Source of the DNA: Candidatus Solibacter usitatus
Lineage (GTDB): Bacteria > Acidobacteriota > Terriglobia > Bryobacterales > Bryobacteraceae
Length of the DNA stretch: 47,214 nucleotides
Assembly (NCBI GenBank): GCA_016191645.1
Contig: JACPVQ010000127.1
Coordinates: 1 to 47,214, forward strand
Direction of reading: 5' to 3'
Shown here: piece after piece, positions 8,104 to 17,300 of the stretch
Position numbering within the stretch: position 1 is the stretch's first letter
Layout: each line of letters begins with the position of its first letter
Notes under the pieces: model-generated
Databases searched by the model: none
Told to the model about the DNA's origin: nothing
Seen by the model: only the letters and a program-made list of their open reading frames with translations
Made by a program: the position numbers and the translations under genes

Positions 8104-11100
8104 CTAATAGGCCAACCGTAGGCCGAATTGAATCGTTCTCGTTCCCGAAGCCGAAGTAATCCGGCCGAAGTCCGGGGAAGTGACCGATCCGTTTGGCGCT
8201 CCCAACTGCGTATGGTTGAAGGCGCCGAACATCTCCGCCCGGAATTGCAGGCTGATGCGCTGCTCGCGGAATTTCTGGCTGCGGGAGATGCCGATGTCGA
8301 AGTTGTTAACCCCGGGGGTTCGCAGCCGAGGCTCCGTGCGGGAGCCGCTGCCCATGGAAAACGGAGCGGGGACGGCGTACGCCGTCGTGTCGAAGTAGCG
8401 ATTGATGTTCGATCCGGTGTCCAGAACGGGATCTTTGAGGCGCACAGGTGTACAGCTGACCCCTGGAAGATTAGTACTGCAAGTGGACGTGACCACCATG
8501 GCCAATCCGGCTCCGAACGTGCTCACGCCGCTCACCTGCCAGTTGCCCGCGATGCGGGAAACCAGTCCATGGTTGAGGCGAGGTTTGCCCGCGCCGAACG
8601 GCAGTTCATAGATGTAGTTGAGGACCAGGTACTGCGGACGATCCCATTCGGCGATGGCCCGCGAAAGTCTGAGATTGTTCGGGTCGATGAAGGAAGCGCG
8701 TGAAGCGAAGCGTTCCTGCGCGTTGTCCATTTCTTTACTCAGCGTGTAGTTTGCCTGGAAGGTCAAGCCATGCGTGGTGCGTTTGGTGAGGCTGAGAGTC
8801 AATGCGTGATATACGGAATCGCCAACGGCATCGCGAAATTGAGTGATACCGGTGTATTGCGGGAATGGCCGCAGCAATTGCGATCCCGCCACGGTCGGCG
8901 CGCTCAGTCCGCCCGTGGTGATTACACCAAAGAAGGGGTTGGGCACCTGTTGCGTGAGGCCAGTGCCAAGCGAGAGAAACTGCGCGTTGACGGAGTTGTG
9001 TTCCCGATTCACCCAGTAACGCATTCCGCGGCTGCCGGCGTATGCGCCTTCCAGCAACATTCCGGCGGGGAGTGTCCTTTGAATACTGAGGTTCCACATT
9101 TGATTGAGTGGCGTTCTCCAGTTGCGGAACGCGGAGTTAACCCCGCTTCCAATCAAGTTGGTGGGTGGACTGAGCAGGCCGGTAACAAAGGCGTTCGAAA
9201 TGGAACCACCGGCGGGCGGGGTATTGGGCGCGGCGGGCGGCGGCCCAAGATAAACGGAGGTTTGCGTCAGGAAGCCGCTGCCCAGATCGCTTGCTCCCGC
9301 ACCAACGCCTCCGCTTCCGGGGAAGAAAAACATTCCGTAACCGGAACGAAGCACCATGTTCCTGGCGAATTGCCAGGCGAGACCTACGCGCGGAGCGAAG
9401 TTCGTTTTGTTGGGATCGGTTTGCGTGCGCGGATTGCCGTCGCGGCCGACGAAGCGGAGCTGTCCTTTGCGGCCGGTTTGCGGGTCTGTAAAACCTGGAT
9501 CGAAGAAGCTGAGCTGGTTGAAACGATCTGTCCAGGGGGAGGCATACTCCCAACGCATTCCCAGGTTGAGCGTGAGGTCGCGGCGAATCTTCCAGTCATC
9601 CTGCAAATAGAAAGCATGGTACTTTTGCGACGCAGCCAGGCTGGGGTCCAGGGAAAATTGGCCGCCGCTGGGAGCACCGAGGAGAAATGTGGCGACGCCG
9701 AATCCGCCGGCGGTGCTTGCCGTGAGCGGGTTCGGGCCTTGCGTGAAGGTGCGGCTGAAAGAGTATTGCCCGGAGGGCTGCTCCGGACGGTAGACATTGA
9801 ACGCGCTGAAGGTGCGGTCGAACCCGGTCTTCAGGGAATGCGCGCCGCGAATCCAGGTGAGGTGAACCTGCGCCTCCGCGCTCCACTCTGTGTCGTTGAA
9901 AAACGATGCGCGATCGCCGCTGAGGGAATCCACGTCGGTGATTTCGATGCGCGGGAATTTCAGCAGCCGGGACTGCGCTTTCAACGACTGCGGGAAGCCA
10001 AGCTGCGTGAAATCGAAGCCGTTGGCATAGGGCTGATTGATGATGATGTTGCGAGTGACGCTGCCGCGCACCTCGGCCAGCAGATTGGGCTGGATCATGA
10101 TGGTGTCGCTGAGCACGTAGGTGCGCGGAGAACTCTGGTTGAGGGAGTTGCCGCTGTTGACGCCCGCGCCAGGATAGAAAGGCGTCAGCCCGCGACCATC
10201 GCTGACGTTGTTCTGGCGGCCGAGACTGAAAAACAAACGATGCCGCGCGCCCACGCTTTGGTCGAACCGCAGAAACAGCTTGGATGTGTTCGTGGGATTG
10301 GACAGCGTGACAATCTCGTTCTGTGTGAGGGTATTGCGCGTGGGCAGAGGATAGTACTTAAGGATGTTGAGGGAAATGGGGTCGAATCGCCCAACGGGGA
10401 TCTGATTGGCGGGGAACGGATCGCGCGTGTAGAGCCCGGCGGCGGCGGGATCGGGCCGGGTGGTCGACGGATCGTAAATGCGAATGAGCGCGCCCGCGCC
10501 GGTGACGGTTTGTGCAAAGTTGCCCTGGCGCTGCAGCTCCGTGGGCACGGTTCCCACGACGTTGTTGGGGGAGCGCTGCTTGACCTGTTCGTAATTGACA
10601 AAGAAAAATGTCTTGTTGCGGCCGTCGTAGACTTTGGGAATACTCACCGGCCCGCCGATGGAAAATCCGTATTCATTCCGACGGAATGGAGGCTTGATCA
10701 CGCCGTTGCGGTTGTTGGTCCAGCCGTTGGCGTTGAACTTGTCGTTGCGCACGAACTCGTACAAGCTGCCGTGAAGCTGGTTGGTGCCGCCGCGGGAAGC
10801 GGCCGTGAGGACGCCGCCGCCGGAACGGCCGTACTCGCTGGAGAAGTTGTTGGTGATCACCTTGAACTCCTGAACGGCTTCCAGCGGCGGCGTGTATTGA
10901 ATGTCGTTGGTGGTGCTGTTGCGAGATTCCGCGCCGTCGAACATCACCTCGCTGGTGTTGGAGCGGCCGCCATTGATGATGGGTCCGGTACCGGAATTGC
11001 CGGCGGGCATGACGCCGGCGGCGAGAGTGACCAGGCTGTAGGGGTTGCGTCCGCTCAACGGCAGTTCCGTCATCTGCGTGCCGGTGACGACGTTGCCCAA

Positions 11101-11481
11101 GGCGGAGTGCTGCTGCTCCAACTGCACGGCGTTGGCCACCACTTTCACCTCGCTCTGCAGAGTGCCCACTTCCATTTCCACATTCACGGTTGCCGTGGAT
11201 CCGACGCGGATGCTTACGCCGGAGGTGCGGGCCCGTTTGAATCCATCGGCCTCGACGGTGACTTCGTAGGTGGAAGGCGTCAAGTAAGGGACCGTGTAAT
11301 AGCCTTCGGCGCTGGTGCGCGTGGCGGCGCTGACGCCGGTGCGGGTGTTGGTGACCGTCACGCGGGCGCGAGGAACAATCGCGCCGGATTGGTCAGTGAC
11401 GGACCCGGTAATCACGCCCTGTTCGACCTGGCCGAACAAAACGAGTGTGGAAACGAACGGCAATAAGAAAGCGATCCTCAT
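8104..11481 (-). CDS. Oar-like TonB-dependent outer-membrane receptor with carboxypeptidase-regulatory domain
   Basis: 1125 residues when started at the ATG at 11481, which gives a clean signal peptide (MRIAFLLPFVSTLVLFG); an in-frame upstream extension to 11718 lacks coding character. Residues about 24-105 form a carboxypeptidase-regulatory-like beta sandwich (GSVTDQSGAIVPRARVTVTN). A plug-like region with LPLSGRNPYSL and NGGRSNTSEVMFDGAESRN follows, then a long beta-barrel ending in an aromatic residue (IQFGLRLAY) as expected for BAM insertion. This architecture is expanded in Solibacter-like Acidobacteria. The ligand is unknown, commonly assumed to be oligosaccharide or peptide. It is divergent from an alpha/beta hydrolase with 90 bp between starts. 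Confidence 0.92.
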   Translation of the reverse strand: MRIAFLLPFVSTLVLFGQVEQGVITGSVTDQSGAIVPRARVTVTNTRTGVSAATRTSAEGYYTVPYLTPSTYEVTVEADGFKRARTSGVSIRVGSTATVNVEMEVGTLQSEVKVVANAVQLEQQHSALGNVVTGTQMTELPLSGRNPYSLVTLAAGVMPAGNSGTGPIINGGRSNTSEVMFDGAESRNSTTNDIQYTPPLEAVQEFKVITNNFSSEYGRSGGGVLTAASRGGTNQLHGSLYEFVRNDKFNANGWTNNRNGVIKPPFRRNEYGFSIGGPVSIPKVYDGRNKTFFFVNYEQVKQRSPNNVVGTVPTELQRQGNFAQTVTGAGALIRIYDPSTTRPDPAAAGLYTRDPFPANQIPVGRFDPISLNILKYYPLPTRNTLTQNEIVTLSNPTNTSKLFLRFDQSVGARHRLFFSLGRQNNVSDGRGLTPFYPGAGVNSGNSLNQSSPRTYVLSDTIMIQPNLLAEVRGSVTRNIIINQPYANGFDFTQLGFPQSLKAQSRLLKFPRIEITDVDSLSGDRASFFNDTEWSAEAQVHLTWIRGAHSLKTGFDRTFSAFNVYRPEQPSGQYSFSRTFTQGPNPLTASTAGGFGVATFLLGAPSGGQFSLDPSLAASQKYHAFYLQDDWKIRRDLTLNLGMRWEYASPWTDRFNQLSFFDPGFTDPQTGRKGQLRFVGRDGNPRTQTDPNKTNFAPRVGLAWQFARNMVLRSGYGMFFFPGSGGVGAGASDLGSGFLTQTSVYLGPPPAAPNTPPAGGSISNAFVTGLLSPPTNLIGSGVNSAFRNWRTPLNQMWNLSIQRTLPAGMLLEGAYAGSRGMRYWVNREHNSVNAQFLSLGTGLTQQVPNPFFGVITTGGLSAPTVAGSQLLRPFPQYTGITQFRDAVGDSVYHALTLSLTKRTTHGLTFQANYTLSKEMDNAQERFASRASFIDPNNLRLSRAIAEWDRPQYLVLNYIYELPFGAGKPRLNHGLVSRIAGNWQVSGVSTFGAGLAMVVTSTCSTNLPGVSCTPVRLKDPVLDTGSNINRYFDTTAYAVPAPFSMGSGSRTEPRLRTPGVNNFDIGISRSQKFREQRISLQFRAEMFGAFNHTQLGAPNGSVTSPDFGRITSASGTRTIQFGLRLAY

Positions 11482-11571
11482 GGCACAGATTATATCCCTC
11501 TCCTTCCTCGCGCGTCCGCAGTTCCGCGCAATCGGGAATCGTGTAGGATGTAACGACATGGATGTAACAAC

Positions 11572-12705
11572 ATGGCCAACATGATTGGAGCGTATGGGGA
11601 ATGGGCAGCCGGCCTGGTTGCCGATCCGCCGCGGCTTTCCTTCCGCCGCCGCGAATGGACAGACGTTAACCGCTGGCGCGTCGAAGCGCGGAAGCGATTT
11701 CTGGATGCGCTGATGCAACCGCCTCCCTCACGGCCGCCGCAGCCAAGCGTGCAACACATGATGGAGTACGACGGCGTCGCCATTGAACACATGACGTGGC
11801 AATTGCCGTACGGCCCGCCGACGGAGGCATTGTTCCTCAAGCCGGCCGGTGTTCCCGGAAAGCTCCCGGCTGTACTTGGTTTGCACGATCACGGCGGCAA
11901 TAAGTATTTCGGAGTGCGCAAAATCACGCGTATGACGGACGACCAGCATCCGGCGATGAAGCGTCATCAGGAACGCTACTACGGCGGCGTCGCGTGGGCG
12001 AATGCATTGGCCAAACGCGGCTACGCGGTTCTGGTCCACGATACGTTTCTGTTCGGCAGCCGCCGCGTAAGAGCGGCGGATCTTCCCGCCGTGGTGAAAG
12101 GCGATTTGCTGGAGCAGGATCCGGAATCGGAGCCGGAGATCGACCGCTACAATCGCTTTGCCGGGACGCACGAGCATCTGGTGGCGAAGAGTTTGTTCTG
12201 CGCCGGGGCAACATGGCCGGGCGTTTTTGTTTGGGAAGATCAGCGCGCTTTGGATGTTCTCTGCGCCCGTCCCGATGTCGATGCGTCGCGCGTCGCCTGT
12301 TGCGGTCTGTCCGGCGGCGGCTTGCGAACCGTCATGCTGACCGGCGCCGATGACCGCATTCGCGTCTCCTGTTGCGCGGGCATGATGACGACGTGGCGCG
12401 ATTACCTGTTGAACAAGGCGCATACGCACACGTGGATGGTTTATGTGCCCGGACTGCCGCGCGACCTGGACTATCCGGAGATTTTGGGGATCGCCGCGCC
12501 GCGCCCGGTGATGGTGGTGAACAATCGACAGGATTCGTTATTCACCATGCCGGAGATGGAACGGGCCGATCGCATTCTGACAGAGGTCTACAAGAAAGCA
12601 GGTGTCCCGGAAAGGTATGCCTGCAAGTTTTATCCCGGCCCGCACAAGTTCGACCTGGAAATGCAGAAGGACGCCTTCGATTGGTTCGACCGCTGGATGA
12701 AGTAA
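11572..12705 (+). CDS. alpha/beta hydrolase, dienelactone hydrolase / acetyl-esterase-like
   Basis: 377 residues with no evident signal peptide. The fold is shown by LHDHGGNKYFG (oxyanion region), the nucleophile elbow GLSGG with S247, the acid in NNRQDSLFT (D321) and the catalytic histidine in YPGPHKFD (H358). The length and spacing fit the large esterase/dipeptidyl-peptidase-like group often found with polysaccharide genes in Acidobacteria and Planctomycetes. ATG 11572 has a weak GGATG seven bases upstream; ATG 11581 is an alternative. Divergent from the Oar-like receptor, it may be co-regulated with it. The substrate (acetyl or other acyl ester) is not predictable. Confidence 0.85.
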   Translation: MANMIGAYGEWAAGLVADPPRLSFRRREWTDVNRWRVEARKRFLDALMQPPPSRPPQPSVQHMMEYDGVAIEHMTWQLPYGPPTEALFLKPAGVPGKLPAVLGLHDHGGNKYFGVRKITRMTDDQHPAMKRHQERYYGGVAWANALAKRGYAVLVHDTFLFGSRRVRAADLPAVVKGDLLEQDPESEPEIDRYNRFAGTHEHLVAKSLFCAGATWPGVFVWEDQRALDVLCARPDVDASRVACCGLSGGGLRTVMLTGADDRIRVSCCAGMMTTWRDYLLNKAHTHTWMVYVPGLPRDLDYPEILGIAAPRPVMVVNNRQDSLFTMPEMERADRILTEVYKKAGVPERYACKFYPGPHKFDLEMQKDAFDWFDRWMK

Positions 12706-12758
12706 GCATTTGTACTACTAGACTCTGAAATCTTTATTTGGTTGCGGCTGTGCTGCTT

Positions 12759-12888
12759 TGTGGGGCAGATCTCCAGATCTGCGAGGCGGTCTCCAGACCG
12801 GCTCATGGCCGCTCCGCGGCCATCGTTCGCTCCGCGAACGAGTCGGGGTCTGGAGACCCCTCCGCAGGTCTGGAGACCTGGCCCCACA
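12759..12888. repeat. palindromic intergenic repeat, full-length copy 1
   Basis: A 130-bp element flanked by inverted TGTGGGGC and GCCCCACA. The left arm holds AGATCTCCAGATCT and GGTCTCCAGACC; the right arm holds GGGGTCTGGAGACCCC and AGGTCTGGAGACCT. Two small hairpins sit in the centre (GGCCGC...GCGGCC and TTCGC...GCGAA). The whole element folds into one long stem with branches. It lies between converging genes, ending six bases before the NIDO protein stop. A second full copy is at 34282. It has no coding capacity and looks like a REP/MITE-like element. Confidence 0.85.
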
Positions 12889-12894
12889 CAGAAC

Positions 12895-15800
12895 TCAATT
12901 ACATTTAGCAATCGGACGGCTGGCGCTTGCGCCTTCACTGTTGCGAATCACCGCGCTTCCTTGCCCCAGGTTCTGCGCGTTTCCTTGCGAAAGCCGGTAA
13001 GCGGAGGTTACGCGGAAAGTTCCGCCAACACGAACGGACTCGGCGCCGGAAAAGTATTCCTGCGAAGCCGAGGTGAGATCCACGGTGTATACGTTCGATC
13101 CGAACGTCAGATCCGCACTCGTCAGGTCGCGCGTGGTGGAGTAGCCGGACAGATCCAGTGTGAAGCCTTCCTCGGAAGGCGAATAGCAGACGTTGGTCAG
13201 CACGGGCGCAAGCCGCGCGACGCGCATCACGGCGTTGATTTGTCTGGCAAACACAGCCCCGCCCGCCTGAAGATTCCCCACCGCAACCGTCGCGATGCTC
13301 GCTACGGTGCCCGTTGCGTTGACTTGAAACGACGCCGATCTCGCGCCGGCCGCTATGGTGAACGGCACCGTGCGCAAAGCTCCCGTCAACCGCAGGGAAG
13401 GATCGGGCTGATTGACGGCGGCCGCTGAATTGTTCGTATCCGGCTGCACGCTCATTGAGACCTCGCCATCAAGGGGCAATGGATACGCGGCCGCCAATTC
13501 CACTGTGAAGCGCGGTCCCGCCGATGCGGGAGTGAGCACGGCGGGCAGGCCGGCGATGCGGATGTCCGGCAGCGGCGGCAGATCGAAAGAGACGGTGCAA
13601 CTCTGCGTGGTGCGCTGATTCGATTGATCGGTAATGGTGATGGGCAGCGAGAATGATCCCGCCTGCCCCGGCGTTCCACTCAATGTTCCATTCGATGCCA
13701 GACGAAGCCCCCCGGGAAGCGCCGCCGCGGTGCTGAAGGCATACGGAGGCTGCCCGCCTGCTGCCTGTGCCGTAAAGGAATAGAACTGGCCCAGACGTCC
13801 ACCGGGCAGTGGGCATTCGCTGTTCATGCGTAATACCTGCGGGCGGATTTGCAGCGCGCAAGTACGCGTTGCCATTCTTCCATTGCGATCGGTAACTCGA
13901 AATCCCAGAGCGTAGGTTCCAGTGCCCAGCAATCCGCTCAGTACGCCCGCCGATGAGAATCGCAATCCGCCGGGTAGGGAACTCTCCGCACTGAACGTGT
14001 ACGGCTCTTCTCCACCCGTGGCATTGATCTGCTGCGTGTACGGATCGCCGGAATAGCCGTCGGGAAGCGGACAACTGGTGATGCCGTAATCGCCGCGGTT
14101 CACAATGAGACTGCACGGCGCAGCCGCGGTCTGTCCCCGGCTATCGGAGACACCGATGCGAAATTGCATTGCCCCCGCGGTAGCAGGCGCGCCCGTCAAT
14201 GTGCCATCGGACTGCAGCCGCAGGCCAGTGGGCAGGGAGCCGCCCGCCACGGACCAGGAATAAGGAGCGCTGCCTCCGGCCGCCTGAAGCCTCTGTGTGT
14301 AGTTCGCGCCCGCCAATGCGTTCGGCAGCGGGCACGCGCTCGCAATCTGAACTTCCGGAAAAAGAATCACAATTCCGCATCCGAAGGTTACCGATGCTCC
14401 CGCGCTGTCTTCGGCGCGCAGAGTGAACGGCCACCAATTGGCGACGTTGGAAATACCGCTGATGCGCCCGTCGGACGTCATGGAAAGTCCCGTCGGCAGT
14501 TGTCCCGCCAGCGACCAGCGATAGGGCGCGGATCCTCCGTCCACCTGCAGCTGATGATTGTAGGGAACTCCACTGGTTCCGTTGGGCAGAGGGCAGGAAG
14601 AACGCTGTGAGAGCGCCTGCGACCGTACGTTCACGCTGAAGCGTTTGACGGCGGGCACCGCGAGATCACCCGATTCGCTGCGCGCGCGTACTTGGATGGG
14701 GAAGATGCCGGCGGCGGCCGCCGTTCCGGAAAGAGTGCCGTTCGTGCTCAAGCTGAGGCCGGGCACGCCGGCGGAGTCCAGCAACTCGTAACGGTACGGT
14801 CCCGTTCCGCCTTCCGCGCGAAGCTGCGCGGTGTATCGCGCGCCGGTCGTGGTGGCGGGCAGGGAAGTGCCGGTTTGGAAGGAGAGCGAAGGCGCGTCCA
14901 CCGTGATGGAACACCGTTGCGATAACGACACGTCGCCATCCTCATCCGTCGCCGTCACCTTGACAGTAAACGGATATTCACCCGGCGCAACCGGTACGCC
15001 GGACATGACGCCCGTGGAACTCAAAGTAAGATTCGGCAGTGTCAGGCCCGGGTCCGGCGTAGCCGTCCAACGATATGGCGGCTTGCTTCCCAACGCGTCG
15101 AAACGGAATGAGTATGTGCGTCCCGAGGAAGCGTTGGGAATGGGGCAGCCCGTGGTGAGAGTCAGCGCGGGGATGACCGTGCCGCCGCGCGCCCGGAAAG
15201 TCCAGCGGCCAACGCGCCCGTTGGCGGTTCCCACGGTACGTCCGCGAGACAGGCTGTTAGGGCCGTTGTCCAGAAAAGCGCCGGAAATCAATGATCCCGG
15301 AAGCTCATACGACGTACCCGGCAAGCCCGTGCCGTTCGACCATCCCACCGAGGCGGGCACTCCGCCAAAGCCGTTCACTCCTCCGCTCGCGTCCCCCGTC
15401 TCCCAACGGATGGTTTGATAGTTGAATTCGATATCGAAGTTTCCAGCGCCCGTATCTTCGCGCTCAATCAACACGAGTTGGAACGAATTGAGCTTGTCCA
15501 CATGCTGGTTGAAATAGCCCGTGCTGATCCAATTCGCGCCGAACGCGCGGCGGCCATCGATGACATCCGAGCCGTAGGTGACCAGGCTCGACCCGGCCGG
15601 ACGAGTGTCCACGTCGGCGAAGAACGGCGCAATGATCGGCTTTGTGACGCCGGTGAGACCGAAGGGCGTATAGGTGGGAAGCGGTCCATCGAAAGTAATG
15701 TTGCCGTTGTTATTTACCCAAAGAGTAGTCTGGCGCACACCGAAAAAGTTGAGTGTCCAATTCAACGAAATCGCCGTTGACGATCCGTCGTCGTTGCGCG

Positions 15801-15897
15801 GAATGCTGTTCGCTTTGAACGCCGCGTTGTCGCGGATCTGCGGGAACACAACGGCCGCAGAAAGCAGCGCTGCGATGATGAGGCGCTGTATTCTCAT
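12895..15897 (-). CDS. secreted NIDO-domain protein with six putative-Ig (He_PIG-like) repeats
   Basis: 1000 residues from ATG 15897, chosen for its GGAGG ribosome binding site and signal peptide (MRIQRLIIAALLSAAVVFPQ). After a region about 20-75 with NNNGNITF comes a nidogen-like NIDO segment (IIAPFFADVDTR, ASVGWSNGTG). Six tandem repeats of about 80 residues follow (roughly 240-780), most starting with the pattern CPLPNG/S-x-G-x-x-Y and containing GGxxPYxW-x(5-8)-LPxGL-x-L-x-SDGxLSG and a second Cys near the end. The regular pair of cysteines suggests one disulfide per repeat. A distinct C-terminal beta-rich region completes it. Such proteins act at the cell surface in adhesion or carbohydrate binding; the exact role is unknown. 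It overlaps the upstream gene by ATGA, so the two are translationally coupled. Confidence 0.85.
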   Translation of the reverse strand: MRIQRLIIAALLSAAVVFPQIRDNAAFKANSIPRNDDGSSTAISLNWTLNFFGVRQTTLWVNNNGNITFDGPLPTYTPFGLTGVTKPIIAPFFADVDTRPAGSSLVTYGSDVIDGRRAFGANWISTGYFNQHVDKLNSFQLVLIEREDTGAGNFDIEFNYQTIRWETGDASGGVNGFGGVPASVGWSNGTGLPGTSYELPGSLISGAFLDNGPNSLSRGRTVGTANGRVGRWTFRARGGTVIPALTLTTGCPIPNASSGRTYSFRFDALGSKPPYRWTATPDPGLTLPNLTLSSTGVMSGVPVAPGEYPFTVKVTATDEDGDVSLSQRCSITVDAPSLSFQTGTSLPATTTGARYTAQLRAEGGTGPYRYELLDSAGVPGLSLSTNGTLSGTAAAAGIFPIQVRARSESGDLAVPAVKRFSVNVRSQALSQRSSCPLPNGTSGVPYNHQLQVDGGSAPYRWSLAGQLPTGLSMTSDGRISGISNVANWWPFTLRAEDSAGASVTFGCGIVILFPEVQIASACPLPNALAGANYTQRLQAAGGSAPYSWSVAGGSLPTGLRLQSDGTLTGAPATAGAMQFRIGVSDSRGQTAAAPCSLIVNRGDYGITSCPLPDGYSGDPYTQQINATGGEEPYTFSAESSLPGGLRFSSAGVLSGLLGTGTYALGFRVTDRNGRMATRTCALQIRPQVLRMNSECPLPGGRLGQFYSFTAQAAGGQPPYAFSTAAALPGGLRLASNGTLSGTPGQAGSFSLPITITDQSNQRTTQSCTVSFDLPPLPDIRIAGLPAVLTPASAGPRFTVELAAAYPLPLDGEVSMSVQPDTNNSAAAVNQPDPSLRLTGALRTVPFTIAAGARSASFQVNATGTVASIATVAVGNLQAGGAVFARQINAVMRVARLAPVLTNVCYSPSEEGFTLDLSGYSTTRDLTSADLTFGSNVYTVDLTSASQEYFSGAESVRVGGTFRVTSAYRLSQGNAQNLGQGSAVIRNSEGASASRPIAKCN

Positions 15898-16820
15898 TCC
15901 ACGCCTCCTTCCTGCGCGCGAAAGACATTCGGCGTTGCACCGCCGGCGTCGACGAACCACAGATCGCGCAGTTGAAACACGGCGTTCCCGAAACTTCTTC
16001 GGATGCCCGCCGCCTCGGCGTCCGCCACGTTGATGGACGATTCCAGGTTGTTGTCGCGATCAAGAATGGTCACCGTATCGTCCGCGTTGAGAATCGCTAC
16101 GGTGCGCTCATCGGCCGAAAGAGCGAATGCCCTTGCCGCGCGCGGCGCAAACTTTGCGAAAGGAACGGGATCGGACGAGAGCTTGGAAAACACATCCAGG
16201 CGTTCCTCCACCAGCGCCAGCAGATCGTGACTCCTGGGTCGAAACGCGGCATCGCGATATCCCGCGGCAAGCAACGCCGGGCCTTCCGTGGAGAGGACGT
16301 ACAGGCCATCGCCCGCCAACGCAACAAGTCCACCGCCGTCATCGGAAACGAGAATCTTTTTCACGTTCGTGAGATCTTCCGTCGTGCCTACCTGAAGCAA
16401 CGCCGCGCGCAGAGGTAGTCCCGTGTAAACCGAAACTTTGCCCGCGGCAACTATTGCAACAGCATCTCCCGAAGGGCTGAAGTAAACGTCGCCGGAAGGT
16501 AATTCCACAGGCTGTGCGGCTCCGACACTCCCATTCAGGTTCGCCACGTTCATTGCCCCCGCGCCTTCACGAAGCACAATGGCATAGCGCCGCGCCGGAT
16601 CGATGGCGGCGGCTGCCAGCGAGTCTGAAGTCGTGTCGATGAATAACCGCATTGCACCGCCCGTGACCGCCGCGCCGGGAACGCCTTCGATCGGTCGCAG
16701 GACTTTGGCCTGCCCGTCGAAAACGTATCCCATTGTTGGCGCGGCGACGCCTGCTGAAGTCACCTGTGCATCAGCAAGCAAAGGCGTTAAAAGAAAAATG
16801 ATCCAAGCATGCCTGTTCAT
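15894..16820 (-). CDS. secreted beta-propeller-like protein of unknown function
   Basis: 308 residues from ATG 16820, which has GGAGA upstream and starts a signal peptide (MNRHAWIIFLLTPLLADAQV). The body is a series of short repeated strands (YAIVLREGAGAMNVANLNG, VYFSPSGDAVAIVAAGKVSVY, ILVSDDGGGLVALAGDGLYVL, FALSADERTVAILNADDTVTIL) in the style of WD40/YncE-like propellers. No catalytic residues stand out. The stop overlaps the start of the NIDO/Ig-repeat gene (ATGA), and co-translation suggests that this protein assists or partners the large surface protein. I do not recognise a named family. Confidence 0.7.
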   Translation of the reverse strand: MNRHAWIIFLLTPLLADAQVTSAGVAAPTMGYVFDGQAKVLRPIEGVPGAAVTGGAMRLFIDTTSDSLAAAAIDPARRYAIVLREGAGAMNVANLNGSVGAAQPVELPSGDVYFSPSGDAVAIVAAGKVSVYTGLPLRAALLQVGTTEDLTNVKKILVSDDGGGLVALAGDGLYVLSTEGPALLAAGYRDAAFRPRSHDLLALVEERLDVFSKLSSDPVPFAKFAPRAARAFALSADERTVAILNADDTVTILDRDNNLESSINVADAEAAGIRRSFGNAVFQLRDLWFVDAGGATPNVFRAQEGGVE

Positions 16821-16904
16821 ATCGTCTCCGGCACCCTCGGGCAAGAGACGAATCGCCCGAACAAAGTGCTTCATGCATCCCATCGGAGGATTGGGAGGAT
16901 GCGT

Positions 16905-17264
16905 TTACAGGGTCTTGTGCTTAGCTTGCTGTGGATTCTTCGGCCAGCCCTTAGGGGATTTCCCTGAGGGGACGACTACGCGTTTGCCCCGAAAGCCTAG
17001 GCCTTCCGCTTCCAGACGCCTATGCTGCTCGAGTCCCGATTCACCTTTCAGAGAAATACGTCCGCCGCTTCCAAGTACACGATGCCAGGGGGTACCAGGG
17101 GGCGCGAGCCTCAGCACGGAGGCGACAGCTCGGACCGCTCGCGGGTACCCGGCCGCCTCCGCCACTTGTCCGTAACTCATGACGCGGCCTTTGGGGATGC
17201 GTCGCACGACGCCGAGGACGCTGCGCGCGTAATCGGAAAGTGGCTTCAATATTTGCTCCCTCAT
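16905..17264 (-). CDS. alkyltransferase-like protein (ATL), MGMT homologue without catalytic cysteine
   Basis: 119 residues. It has the DNA-binding domain of O6-alkylguanine transferases: VVRRIPKGRVMSYGQVAEAAGYPRAVRAVASVL and the active-site loop APPGTPWHRVLGSGG. The reactive cysteine of the PCHR motif is tryptophan (W60), the signature of ATL proteins. ATLs bind O6-alkylguanine, flip the base and recruit nucleotide excision repair rather than repairing it directly. ATG 17264 is used; ATG 17279 would add five residues. The C-terminal tail is lysine-rich. It is divergent from the MFS transporter with only 36 bp between starts, and lies 84 bp upstream of the propeller gene on the same strand, with no obvious functional link. 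Confidence 0.9.
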   Translation of the reverse strand: MREQILKPLSDYARSVLGVVRRIPKGRVMSYGQVAEAAGYPRAVRAVASVLRLAPPGTPWHRVLGSGGRISLKGESGLEQHRRLEAEGLGFRGKRVVVPSGKSPKGWPKNPQQAKHKTL

Positions 17265-17300
17265 CAAACAGCATGCCATGATTGTTGGCACCGGCTTTTC

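Noticed and set aside
8770..11466. 898-codon open frame on the plus strand opposite the Oar-like receptor gene
   Set aside because: It mirrors the codon structure of the receptor gene, has no signal or domain and is rich in Arg/Gly/Ala; a GC-driven antisense shadow.
11482..11718. 79-codon N-terminal extension of the first Oar-like receptor
   Set aside because: It would bury the signal peptide and runs into the divergent hydrolase gene.
12759..12888. CRISPR-like or transposon interpretation of the repeat arms
   Set aside because: No regular spacers and no transposase; the repeats are inverted arms of one palindrome.
17022..17300. 93-codon N-terminal extension of the MFS transporter
   Set aside because: It overlaps the ATL gene on the other strand and lacks membrane character; the transporter starts at 17301.
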